Assembly (NCBI GenBank): GCA_047967505.1
Contig: CM106540.1
Source of the DNA: Dipteris shenzhenensis
Lineage: Eukaryota; Polypodiophyta; Polypodiopsida; Gleicheniales
Reading direction: 5' to 3' (one strand)
DNA length: 64,000 nucleotides
Shown here one piece after another: positions 44,697-55,869 of this stretch. Numbering within the stretch: the stretch's first letter is position 1; each line of letters opens with the position of its first letter. The notes beneath the pieces were generated by a model. That model made no database searches, was not told the origin of the DNA, and was given only the letters and a program-made list of their open reading frames with translations. A program made the translations under genes and the position numbers.

Positions 44697-47600
44697 CTAG
44701 GGATTCTCTGTAACAAGGGCTAACAACCAGGGTGGCGGACTATACAACCATCTGATCCCTCTCGGGGTGATGTTGTAGAAAACACCAGCAGGCCAAGCCT
44801 TGCAAAAACGTTCCCATCGTGCGATGGTAGCTCGAGAACCTGGAGAGACTCGCTCCCAAATGGCGCGAAGCGTGAAGATGATGTCCTGCCATATGGCTAC
44901 CAAGGTGGCCGACGGTGGAACATGGTGCTGGCCCATAACCCAGCTGCAGCAGCGAGCAACCCAGATGTTCCAAGCTGTAATGCTGGCTATTGTCTCCCAC
45001 ACGCTGTCCTCCAACAAAGGAAGAGGTCGATGACTAGTGGGAGGGGTCGCCTCATGAAACTCAATGCTGTGAATGCACAAGCCCCATATCATGTATGCTG
45101 GAGAGACCACGTCAATGGGAAAGGCATGGCCACCCAAGCAGCCATGCCCCACGTGAAGTCCCTCTACGTGCCCTGAAACCTCGCCATGATCCGAGGCACT
45201 CATCCCCATATCCTCTGGGCTGCTGGGCAGCTCCAAAGGCAGTGGGGGATCGTCTCCAAAGTCCCAATCGTGCATCTATGGCAGCTGCCATCCACCCGCA
45301 TCTGCTCCAACCAAGGGCCAATAGGAAGACCTCCATGCGCTATCATCCAAAAAAAGTAGGAGATCTTCCGCGGTTGGAGACTGGACCAGAGGCGTGTCCA
45401 GAACCTGGAACTCGCCTCTCGAGGTACCTGCTGCGCTGCCCAATGCCTCTCTCTCGACGGAGTCCAAGCTATCTCCTCCAACTGCATGTGACATCCTATG
45501 CGTGTAGTATAAGAGAGAGAAGAAGGGCACCTCCTCCACTCTCTGCATGGCCTACTCTGGATGGCCAGAACCACTCGCATGGGTTCCACTGTACCTCACT
45601 GAGGGGACGACCCTCCCATAACCATAAGCGCCAACGAGCTGCATCCAGATTTGAGAAGCAAGAGGGGTCGATCAACCACTGCTTGCCCAGACGGCCCACT
45701 ACTCTGACCCTCTGCCACCCTAACTAATCCAAGGCTCCATCCATCTCCGGATCTCCATCTGTCAGAGACTACAAGAGGCCACTTGGACTCGCACTGTAGA
45801 ACCGGGCTCGGATGAGAATGGGAGGGAGGGGGCAAAGCTGAATCCGAAGAGGTACCCCTGTCCCTGAGAACTGGCCCAACCACTGTGCTGGTGTGAAACT
45901 CTGAAGGCCCGCCCACCAAGACTCTGGGATAGCTGCCTCAATCTCTACCATCCTCGGGCCCACGCCCCGAAGATGTGAGAGGGTCTCTAATCGTACCTTT
46001 GCGTCAGTCGGGAGTCTCGCCCACGTCCTGAAAGATCGAGCTAGGCCGATGTCCCACTGTGCCCAACCAATGTGTAACCTCTGTCCCAACATGCAACCAT
46101 CCTGATCCCGGACCTCCGAGTGCCAGATCAGAGGTTGTCGTGCAAACTCCTCAGAAAATTGAGGACTAGCCCAGATAAGGCCCCCTCCCAATCGTTGCCA
46201 AACTCTGAAGAGACTCCGCATCAAGGGAGAGCCCTTCCCTGTAAGGGGGGCCTCCGAGAAGAGCCATCTATGTGACGGCTGCCACTGACCACCCGTGCAG
46301 GGGGTGTTTCGAAAGAGACCACGCTGCAGAAGAAGCTTCCAGAGCTCTGTACCCGGAGTGAGGCCCCTCACTACCAACTTGCCCAACAAGGCTCTACTCT
46401 GCATCTCCGGATCAATGATGCCCAATCCTCCTTGGGCCTAGGGCAAGATCACTGTCTGCCAGGCTCCCTTGGCTCGGGTGTTACATGTGTAGTCCGATCC
46501 TGCCCAGAGAAAATTACACACCAAGCGCCTCAGCTGTCCCATGCATCCCCTGTGAAAACACCAGCACGAGGCTATGTACCAAGCGGTAGCAAGGAGGACC
46601 TGGTTAGCCACCAAGACCCTTCTTGCAAGAGAGAGTTTGACCGAGCTCCAGTACAAAAGCTTGCGCCAAACACTCTCCAAGACCGGGGAGATCTACTGCT
46701 CTGCTGAAATATCAATGCCAACCTAGCAGCCAAGGTATCTCGCTGTCTACCCCCTCGGAATCCACCGGAAGCCTAGTGCTGAGCCCCAATCCTGGATCTC
46801 CTATACCGCCTCTATTGCTGCGAGAAAGCCGACTGATTTGGTCCAGTTGATCTTGAAGCTTGAGGCTAGACAATACACTGCGAAGGCCTCCTTAACTGCA
46901 TCCAAGCTCCTAGCAAAGCCCTCTACAAAAAGGGCTGTGTCATTTGCAAACTCTGAGTCCAAAAGCTCCTCCTCTTGCCGAATTGGGAGCCTCATCCCCG
47001 TGAGTCCCGCCGATTGAGACCTTAGAAAAATACCCTAGGGCCTCGGCCACAAAGAGGAATAAGAAAGGGGCAAGGGGGCATCCCGGCTGAACCGAGTGGG
47101 AAGCGAAAAGGCCTCCCTCGTGTAGCCACCAATAAGTATCTGGCTCGAACTACCTGCATAGAGGGCTGAGACACCCCTGATCCAGCGATCTGAAAAGCCA
47201 AGCCTCTGCATGGTGCCCTCCAAGAAAGACCACTCCACTCTATCATAGGCCTTCTCGAAATCCAAAAGCAAAATCGCGAAAGGCTGAGACTCCTCTCTGG
47301 CCCAATCCAGTGCCTCCCAAAAAGTAAAGATGTTGTCCAGGATGCTACTGGACAAAGCCTGTCTGCGTGTCATGGATGATGTCCACACTAGGTGAGGGCG
47401 AAGCCGCAAGCTCAAGACCTTGGCCAAGATCTTGTACGCAGTGTCCAAGAGAGTGATCGGTCTCCACTGTCTCAGGTCCGAGCGATCCCCCCCCCCTTCG
47501 GGATCAAGCATATCCAGCCACAACTCAGGGTCGAAGGAAGAGAGCCCGAGTCGAAGATCTCCTGAAAAGCCAAGCAGAGGGGGGTATGAATGCACTCCTA

Positions 47601-49092
47601 GAAGCACCTAAAGAAAGCCAAGAACAACCCATCCTCCCCGGGGCACTTCTGGGATGGAAGAGCTCGAAAGGCCTCCCAAAGCTCCGCATCCGAAAAAGGC
47701 GTATCTAACTAGCTGCTCACACTCCGGGAGACCACCTCCGGAACGTGCGCCAAAACTGAATCTCGGGCTGCCAAAACCTATGGGGACCCTCCTCGGCCTG
47801 GAACAAGCGCTGATAGAAATCCAAGGTCAACTCCAAGATCTCCTACGGATCCGAGTGCATCTGCCCACTGGAGTCTCTCAATCTCTGCAACTGTGCGCCA
47901 ACTGATCTAGGGCCAGTGGCCTGAAAGAACTGTCTGGTCATCCTGTCACCCTGCTTTACCCACTCACATCTAGAGGAATGGTAGGAGTACTCAGCTCGTC
48001 TCACCTCAGTATCCTGAAGCTCCAAGCGAGCGCACTCATACCGGTCTACTAACCACTGCGACTCTGAATTCTGCTCCCGAAGACGTTCAATGGAGGCCAA
48101 GTCCCGCCGCAAAGTCCTCTCTCTCTCCTGAAGAGTATGACGGTGGTGCATAGGATGGGTTCGAATCTCCTCACTGCTTCGCTGAATCGCCTCAGCTGCC
48201 CACACGGCCCACCCTCCCTATGGGGGGGACTTACGCTACTACCATATAGCTGTAATACACTGTTGTACCTCCTCCTCTAGGAGCAAAGCATCTGGAATGC
48301 GGATCCCTCTCTGCGGTAGGCCACGACGGGGCTGCTCTAGGTGAAGAATGATAGGGGAGTGGTCTGAGAGGGTAGTCCCTGCTAGAATACCAGTGGCTCC
48401 ACCCTTATGCATGGCCCATCTCTGACATAGAATCTGTCTAGTCTCTCAAGTAGACCATCCTACTGCCGCTGCCCAAAGGAGAAATTGAGACAGCCAGGAG
48501 ACCTAGAGAACTCTGGTTCCCTCTAGGGGTCTCGACCGTAGATTGAGAAAATGAACTACTTCCAAGTGCTTCTTTCCGAAGCTGGCATCCCGGAACAAGA
48601 AGCACCCCCGCGCTTGTCCTCCTCAAACTCGAGATTGTTTAAGTCGCCTCCAACAATCCACGAGCCCACATCCGGGAGGGACTCTGTCAACTGCCTCCAG
48701 AAGGCGGGTCACTGCTGTCTACAAGCTAGGGCATACACATTGAGAATCCCAATCCTGGAGTCCCCAACCCTCAAACCCATCCATACTGCTCTGCTTGGGA
48801 TGAGCTCGCCTTGATCGTACACATCCGCTCCAACGGACTGGGACACCGAAATGCAGTCCCCCCCACTCCTGCCAACCGTGGGGGACCATACCTTAGGGCC
48901 TCTCCCTCGAAGGAGGTGCTGTCTACGTCGAACATCTGCGGCTGAAAACATATGCTCCTGGATCAAGAGAAAGTCCATTGTCCACCCAACCACTGCCCTT
49001 TGCAACTCCTGTCGAAGTAACAAATGCTGCGGTTGTTGACGTGCGCGGTCGTGGAGCTCGTGCACGTTCCAACTCACCATGGTCCAACTCAT
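44697..49092 (-). pseudogene. LINE-B3 ORF2 (endonuclease, reverse transcriptase, C-terminal finger)
   Basis: Start ATG at 49092 overlaps an ORF1 stop as ATGA. Endonuclease: MVSWNVHEL, FLLIQEHMF, KVWSPTVGRSGGDCISVSQS. Reverse transcriptase: WRPITLLDTAYKILAKVLSL, LLLDFEKAYDRVEWSFL (motif A, near 47245), motif C as SEFANDTALFVEG (near 46945), where the first catalytic Asp is Asn. Thumb: SLARRVLVANQVLLATAWY. C-terminal: WLIDPSCFSNL, then the finger CHRCTIGTLETIPHCLWSC (near 45265). At least ten breaks separate these blocks. Confidence 0.85.
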
Positions 49093-51077
49093 GGGGAGGT
49101 GGGGGGAGTGGAGAACAGATCTCGCCTATGAGTGGGAGCTTGAACTTCGCTGCGGGTTTCGATGGAGAGTAATCTGTGTCAGTATGGCATCACACCAGGG
49201 GCATAATTGGCTCGATGCCTACCTTAGTGGCCCACTTCCTCAAAAATGAGGAATCAACCCCTAATATGTCTGCACAAAGCTGTAGAGTCCAATACGTGGC
49301 TTGCTTCAGCTGAATCTCGGGTCCCAGGCGAAGCACATAGACTGCAACACCTAGTTCTCGACGGTCAGCTGAGAAGCCAAGCTGAAAAGTGGCGGTGTGA
49401 CCATGGGTGACCCACATCTCCCCCCCCTTGGGGCCAAGCCACTCCTCCATCATGTCAAACATCTGTTGCTGCATCATAAGGTCGAACAATGTGGGAGTTC
49501 ACTGCTCCTCTCCAGACGCCGCGAAGAGAAACCCCCAGAAAGGGCACGACCGTGAGCCAAACACTCCTATAGAGCCTCCTCAGGGCTGCAAAATCAGGAC
49601 AGACACCTCTAGAGCCATCGGATATCTGTCAGGGATCTCAAGATAGTTCCACGGTCCTAGCCGCCAGAGCTCTCTAGGTAGAGGCTATCCTAGACGAGAC
49701 TTGGAACCTGGAAGCAACGAAAATGGACCGCCTGAGCTCTGCTGTGTGGAGCACGTACCCGGACTATGTTGCGCCTAGGAAGAGGGGCCCGAGGCCTGCT
49801 GCAAGGGAGAGGACGCTGGCACCCCCTTGCCTGAAGGCACATGTCTGGAGAGAGAAGGGGAGCGGGTAACAGATGGGGCGAAGGGGGCTGCAGAGCTGAA
49901 GGCAAGGAGGGGAGGCAGCAAGAAGAAGGGGGGGGCGAGTGGTACAGGTGACTGCAAGTTCAAGGGGAGGGGGTGGGGGGCTGAGGAGGGGGGAGGCGGC
50001 CCCGATGGAGGGTCCACTGAGACCTGCTCAGCGGTGGCTCCTAGCTCCTACTGCAAAGGGACCTGGGCGCTCTGCTCTGTTGGCGCCTGTGGCTCAGTCA
50101 AGAGATCGAAGGTCTCCTCCTCCTGCTCCATAGGGGCAACCTCTGCTAGCTTCTCCTGAGGCTGGGGGGTCGCCGATCAGGCTCTCTCGTGCTCTCTGAC
50201 CCTAGCCCGATACCTGCGATGCTTGAGGGCTGCCTTGCTAGGCTTCTTGTGTTCAACCTTGGTCCAAGTCCCCTGAAAGGGCTTGACCCAAGGTGTTTGC
50301 GAGTGCTGCTGACGATCTGACTGCCTGGCCCGATGCTGGGGAGCCCTTTGCCACTGCCTGGGTTGAGAGGGAGCCCCTGCTCCTGCCTGGGCTGAGGAGG
50401 ATCCCTACCCTGGCCTCTCATGCAGTCCCAAGCTAAGTGTCCCATCATGTTCTGCATCGGAGGCACTGGCCTCGAAGCCCAGAGACCTCAACTCTCGGAC
50501 ATAGTTCGCCTCCATCCAAGGTCTCCAGAAGGATCTCCTCAGGAAGCATCTCGAGGGTGTCCACAATCACTCTGAGCCTGGGGACCCCATCATCTGCGAC
50601 CACTGTGGCTACCGAGGGAGGAGGAGACTCCAGCACAAAACATCCTCCGATAGACTGGAGAATGGAACTATACTCCTTCGGGAGCCCCAAGAAGTGGAGC
50701 GTCACCGGGAAGTGAAGTACGTGATGAGTCGTGTCCATGTCCGCCACTATGAAGCCATGGTACCAAGGGAAGAGGAAGACCAGATGAGGACCAAGAAAGA
50801 TAGGGCTTTGCTCCACAAGTGACAAGGTGGTCTCTGGAGAGCTTAGCTGGAGAAGGAAGACCCCTCTCCCATAGATGGTGACCTCCTGGATGTGGTCATC
50901 TCCTAGGGCTAAACTCGCCTGAAGCCAATCCCGAATCTGTCGCCTCAAGGGGGTGAGCCCAACAATCCGGCCTACCAAGGCCCTATCCTGAAGAGCCTTC
51001 ACTGTACTTTGAACCTGTTGCTTATCCTCCGCAGAGAGTAAAACCTTAACAGTATTGGGAGTCGAAGGTGCTGCCAT
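49089..51077 (-). pseudogene. LINE-B3 ORF1
   Basis: I chose the ATG at 51077 (MAAPSTPN) because it matches the B2 start; an in-frame ATG lies 12 codons upstream. The N-terminal domain has KVLLSAEDKQQVQ and VPRLRVIVDTLEM. At the zinc knuckle CLRC...GHLAWDC (near 50430-50450) a frameshift falls between the two cysteines and the His-Cys pair. Then a WTKVEHKKPSKAALK linker and a proline-rich tail. The 49190-49489 stretch (MFDMMEEWLGPKGGEMWVTH) is part of the C-terminal half. Confidence 0.75.
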
Positions 51078-51113
51078 TTGAGTCCCTCTTGCCACACCAA
51101 GGGTCACTGTCAA

Positions 51114-51805
51114 GGTTGATCTTCAGAAAAAAGCAATTAGCCCTCTTTTCAAGTGTTCACACTTGCTTAACCTTTTAGGCATCCAAGAACATCAAAATTG
51201 AGCACTAACAGTCCACTTTTAAGCACAAATTCACGCATATATCAATGCATTTATTGCATTTGCCACTTCCTGTAAATGAGTGTATTTTGGCATCAAACGG
51301 CCAAAATTTGCCTTCCAAATGTGCTCTTGCAATGGCTCACCAATCTGAAAATTTTTCCCACTCTTTGGGCATCATACACTTCCAACTTTGGGCATACACA
51401 CCCTCAAATGCATGCTCCAACTCCAATTTACTGGCGAAAGCTTGTTTCAAGTGCTCAAATGCATTCCCGCTTCACCAATCGAGCATATGACTTCCGCTAT
51501 CAACCACTTTTCTGCCCAAATGTAATATTTCCTGATTTTTCAAGTAAATTCCTGCAAGCAAGCGCTACCCCAAATGGCAATTGCTTCCACCGTGATATTC
51601 ACGGGTAACTATGCCAAATTTTGCAAAAGAGGACCGTAAATGATGCACACAAGAGAGGGCAAAAGCGTCTTACTTGGTCTCCCTCAATGATGGTTTTCTA
51701 ACTTAGTAAATCTGTTTCCAACGGCCTGGAATGCAGGATGGAACGATGAACGTGGCACTGGTAGTCGGTGTAACGGGCATCGTAGGCTGCAGCCTGTCCG
51801 AAATC
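51114..51805. other. No gene recognised
   Basis: AT-rich sequence upstream of LINE B3 with no recognisable exon until the MutY-like segment. Confidence 0.4.
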
Positions 51806-51928
51806 CTGATTAAAAGCTATTGATGCAATGGCCCCAGCTGTGTATTTACCAATCCCCGGAATCTTCTGTAATTCAACTACAGAAGATGGAAGTAAGCCCC
51901 CTCGTAGTTGGACGATCTCTTTAACACC
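51806..51928 (-). CDS. MutY-like adenine DNA glycosylase exon (isolated)
   Basis: The 41 codons read GVKEIVQLRGGLLPSSVVEL and QKIPGIGKYTAGAIASIAFN. This is the helix-hairpin-helix region of MutY, the enzyme that removes adenine mispaired with 8-oxoguanine; the KIPGIGKYTAGAIASIAF segment is nearly diagnostic. The upstream border is a possible acceptor (TTACTTCTGAG). After AATCAG no GT donor is present and the next residues do not match the VPVVDGNV continuation of the family. So it may be a damaged exon, a captured gene fragment, or one exon with an altered border. No other MutY exon was found. Confidence 0.6.
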
Positions 51929-52984
51929 CTCAGAAGTAAATTTTGAGAGCAATGACACTAGCTGTGATGTGTGACCTCAAGCAAAGCACCTAAAACGATT
52001 GAAGGTTGAACTTTTAAGCGATTGAATCTTGAGATTCAACGCTGAACTTTGAAGCGATTGACTCTTGAAGCTTGTGGAAGACTTGAACGCTCAAGCGATC
52101 GATTCTTGTTGGAGACCAATATGCACTAGCTTGTGGAAAGAAGTAAGAGAGTCGTTAGGCAAATCACATGGAGACTTGACTAAGCAAGTGGCCGAGGCTG
52201 GAAGGTCAAATGAAACAAATGACCGACTCGATAGGCTCCCGACTGGCCGCTCGACTCCTTAGTCGTAGTTGTTTTGGCTTCCAACTTCCAAGCTCCTAAC
52301 TGGCTGCTCCCTCCTTGAGATTTTGGCTTCAGGTTAGCCTTCAGCAATCGACAGCTTTCTTCATCTAAGTCTGGAGTCCGAGGCTTTAGCTAACTCGAAG
52401 CCGGGGCAGTGTAGATGCTAGTTTGTGACTCACAACCCTCTCACACAGTTTGGGATATGCCACGCAGTTGAAGCACTTGCACTTGGAGAGTAGCACAAGC
52501 TGCGTGGTGAAGAGTCTTGCTCAACTTTGGCTCTTCTGATCAAACGGCCGGCTGTTGAAGGCTCCCGCAACAAAGGCTTTTGACAGAGGCAAACCTCTCC
52601 AGCACATCCAACGAAATGTCCAGCTAGCAGCGCGGCTCCAGTGACCACATTCTAGCTTCTCCACACAACAGTAGACGGTGTGCCAAAGCTTAACGACAAC
52701 CTTCAAAGCTCGGCTAACATACCAAAAGGCCATGCAATGAGCTTCTTCAACGACATGGCGACCAGCAGCTACCACGGCTCCAACGGCGCTACAAGTCTAC
52801 GCATCAACTGCCTCCATCGGCCGAGGATTCTTTCAAGCTACTGTCTAAACCGTAGGTGAAAGGGAGTGTCTCATCTCAAGCTCAGTCAGGTATAGAGGGA
52901 ACTTGGTCTATCAAATTCCATGGAGCGCCTCTTTCACTCCTGAGGAACCTACTAGACAGTTAGGCCATGCACAATGTTTTTAAC
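51929..52984. other. No gene recognised; short AGCGATTGA repeats
   Basis: Between 51996 and 52110 three variants of AAGCGATTGAxTCTTGA occur. The remainder has no recognisable coding or transposon protein. It may contain the lost internal part of the Ty3 element that ends at 53245. Confidence 0.45.
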
Positions 52985-53245
52985 GTCTCGTAATTGAAGA
53001 CCTATCTTGAACCAGCACTCAGTGTTGTCCCAAATGAGCAACAGCCCAACTTGATTGACGAAGCTGAAGTTATTGAACCAAAACAGATTCTAGAAGCATG
53101 GGTCAGAGCGCGAATTCAGAAATTCTACACCAAGTTCCGCAATCGAGGTACCCATGAAGCATCTTGGCTTGACGAAGGTTTCTCCCACGAGTTTCCCCAA
53201 ATATTGGCAGACTACTTGGAGGCAATACATCTACCGCCAAGTTGA
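52985..53245 (+). pseudogene. Ty3/Gypsy pol C-terminal chromodomain
   Basis: Encodes LEPALSVVPNEQQ, then EPKQILEAWVRARIQKFYTK and FRNRGTHEASWLDEGFSHEF, the pattern (PxxIL...R...W...W/ASW) of the C-terminal chromodomain of plant chromoviruses. It ends at a stop 12 bases before a purine tract and an LTR start. The rest of pol to the left is missing. Confidence 0.7.
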
Positions 53246-53256
53246 GGAGGAGGGAA

Positions 53257-54440
53257 TGCCACATGCACCCCTGCACTAGGGTGCATTGTGACATATTGGC
53301 TCATCGTCACGTGCAATCATTGTACAAAAGTAGAACCTATTTAGGTAATGTTGAAATATGCCATTGCCCCATTGTGAGCCCTAGTCCAGGGACAAGTCAG
53401 GCACGAGCTACATAGGTCAATCTAGCATTAGTTACAGTCCCCTTGTACCCATGGAGAGCTGTGTAGGTTAGTCAGGTCCTATTCTAGGTTAGTTAAGTCT
53501 TAGGTTAGATAGAATTAGGTCAAGTGGCCAGCAGCCTTAGGGCTGCCATTTGGGGCTGGACCAGGCAGCCTTTTATAGGCCAGCCTGGCCACCTAGGGTT
53601 GGCCCATAGGGCTGACCAGGTCGGTCAAAAAACAGCTGACCTACCAGGTCGGTCAACCGACCAGCCGGGTCAGTCAAATGGCGGTACCAATCGGTCATAA
53701 CCAGGCCTATGTAAGGGGCCTCATCCCCCCATTCCTTCCATTCAGTTCTGCCTTTGATCCTTCGCTGTTCCAGCCCTGCAGATCTGCTGCGATTAGCTCC
53801 AAAACCCGCCAACCAGGGCAGACATACACGCAGCAGAGGCGCGACCAGCAGCAAGCAGAGGCGACTCCAGACCTGTGTCAACAGTTCAGCCTTGTTCCTG
53901 CCTAGTTCCTGCCCTGCAGATCTCCTGCGATTTAGCTCCAAATACCCGCCAACCAGGAAAGACATACAGCAGCAGAGGCGCGACTTGGACAGCAGCAAGC
54001 AGAGGTGATTCCGAGCCCTTTCAACAGTTCATACCTCAGCATTCTCTTTCTCAATTCTAGCAGTTCATTCCTATCTTAGTCCATCTGTCTCACTTACACA
54101 TGCAGCTACTTTCCCGTGGACAGCACTAGCCTCATTCTCAGCCTCCTAGAAGTGTCCTACATCAACGTCGTGGACAACATTAAGGCCTCGATCAGGGTTT
54201 GGAGCTGTTCTCAAGTTTTTTAGCATTTGTTTGATAGTCAAGTCCCTCCTTAGAGTTGCATTTCCTTGCTCTCTAGAAGAGTGTATTTTAGCATTGCATT
54301 TCAGTTCTCCAAGCTAAAGAAAATTAAACTACGATTTAGGAGGGGGCCCTCAGTGGGTACAAGGACCCGATCGATCATCGACTCTATTATCTCTCTATCC
54401 TTATCTCCTCTTCCCCTCTACACCCCTCTTTGTGGTGTAC
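53257..54440 (+). repeat. Ty3-2 LTR
   Basis: The purine tract GAGGAGGAGGGAA (53244-53256) is followed by TGCCACATG; the LTR probably ends at GGTGTACA (54440). It contains a tandem duplication (53773-54031). It follows a chromodomain as a 3' LTR would, but gag-like sequence follows on the right, so it may serve two elements. No clear primer site follows it. Confidence 0.6.
53773..54031 (+). repeat. 138-base tandem duplication inside the LTR
   Basis: Two copies starting GCCCTGCAGATCT at 53773 and 53911 share CGCCAACCAGG, GACATACA, GCAGCAGAGGCGCGAC and CAACAGTTCA-type phrases in order. Confidence 0.8.
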
Positions 54441-54944
54441 ATTGAAGACAACTCGCTAAAGTTAAACATTGCAAGTTACTCAATATCAGGAGCTTCTGGT
54501 GTGATCCAACTTGACTACCGTGTGTGCATGGTTGTGTTGAGATCAAGAAAAATCACACAACCAAGCAGCATGGAAGAGGAAAGGAGAGAAGAGTTTGGTC
54601 AAGAAACCGGCTTCATTGAAGGCAGACAGCCAAAAAGATATGCTTCCACAAAGCACTCAAGAAAAGATGGAGATGCTTATGGAGCAGCATTGGTGTCTCT
54701 TGTCCTAGCTAGAAGAAAATCCATGGCGAAAGCAAAAGACAACTGGAAGAAACTAAGAAGCAGCTGGTAGAAAAAGAGAGAGCAGAAAAGCCTCAAGAAT
54801 CTAGAGGCAGCTTGGATTTTGTAAGATTGCTCTTGTTAATGTGAGAGGAACACAAGCACAAGGACGTACTTAGGATTGCATTGCTTGCCTAGACCGAGAA
54901 GCAGCACAGACTTGATCCAGAGGCCCTGCGACTTCAACATCAGC
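54441..54944 (+). other. Leader-like region before Ty3-2 gag
   Basis: A frame at 54432-54770 is open but lysine/arginine-rich with no recognised domain. Most likely leader or eroded gag N-terminus of the Ty3-2 element. Confidence 0.4.
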
Positions 54945-55365
54945 AATGGTTAGCCACTATGCAGGCAAGTTTGACAGTGATTATGTCCACCCCAGCTACG
55001 ACCTCTTCACCAGCTCCAGCCACTCCCCATCCAATCACACGATCCAATCCCAACTTCACCAAGTACAATGGTTAAGTATGATCACTCAGCCATTCTCCAG
55101 TTCATCCATGAGTTTGTTACACATTTTCCACTTGCACGCATCATGGATGAGCAGGACAAAGTCCACCTTGCAGCTCCCCACCTTCCCATTGAGACAGTGA
55201 CCTGGTGGTAGCATTGGGCCAGTAGATATGCTGACCCCACCACAAAAGGCACAAATTTCATTTGAAATAGATTTGTTTCCAATCTCAAGTCTCATTTCTA
55301 CCTCCACAGTACATGCTTAACCTAGATGACGAGTTTTCTCACCTCTCCCAAAATGGTTGCCTGTG
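54945..55365 (+). pseudogene. Ty3-2 gag fragment
   Basis: In alternating frames the region reads FTKYNG, then FVTHFPLARIMDEQDKVHLA, TVTWW, HWASRYADP and SNLKSHFYLHST, the spacing of tryptophan/aromatic positions usual in Ty3 capsid (family knowledge). Several stops and shifts are present. Confidence 0.5.
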
Positions 55366-55869
55366 TTGTCCTACACAGTGTGACCAGAAATCGTGTTTCA
55401 GGCATCCGAAACATGTAGAGACGTTTCTGCCCGAAGCGTTTCTTAGAAACGAGCGAAACGTGGCATTTAGGGTGAAACAACCTGGATACAAAATATACTA
55501 TTTATACTGTTTTTCTGAGCCGATTCGATTTGCCTCTCCCTTGATTGCTCTGCTGCCTGCAAAACACTCTACTCTACCCAACCTAAGCCCTCTACTCTAT
55601 TTTCTTGCCAAGCCCTCTATTCTACCCAGCCTAAGAACTCTATCCAGCCTCTACTCCATGCTCCAGCCTCTACTCCAGCCTGTTGCTTAAGCCCTCTACT
55701 CTACTCCCTTGGTAAACCCTCCACTCTACCCTTCCTTGCTAAAGCCACGATGTAGTATTATTTATGAAGTATATATAATATACATAAGATACAATATTTG
55801 TACACGTTTCTAGGCAAAAAGCCTCATCATCTAGCCGCGAACGGCTTTACACCAGGTTTACATCAAATC
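55366..55869. other. Unassigned insert between Ty3-2 gag and protease
   Basis: About 500 bases without recognised protein. It contains GTTTCTTAGAAACGAGCGAAACG-like palindromic sequence near 55440 and AT-rich sequence near 55760. Possibly a small insertion. Confidence 0.35.

Larger units (their letters stand above)
44537..51113 (-). mobile_element. LINE-B copy B3 (L1-type), near full length
   Basis: Minus-strand element with an A-tail (44537-44547 as T on the plus strand), preceded by AATAGAAGTTCTTTCTC, and ORF1 and ORF2 in the usual order. Length, poly-A tail, endonuclease, polymerase and C-terminal finger place it in the L1 clade. All frames are broken by stops and shifts. The 5' end is not sharply defined; no promoter was recognised. 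Confidence 0.85.

Noticed and set aside
51698-51805. Continuation of the MutY frame beyond AATCAG
   Set aside because: Residues after the Gln do not fit the family (no VPVVDGN continuation), so I did not extend the exon.
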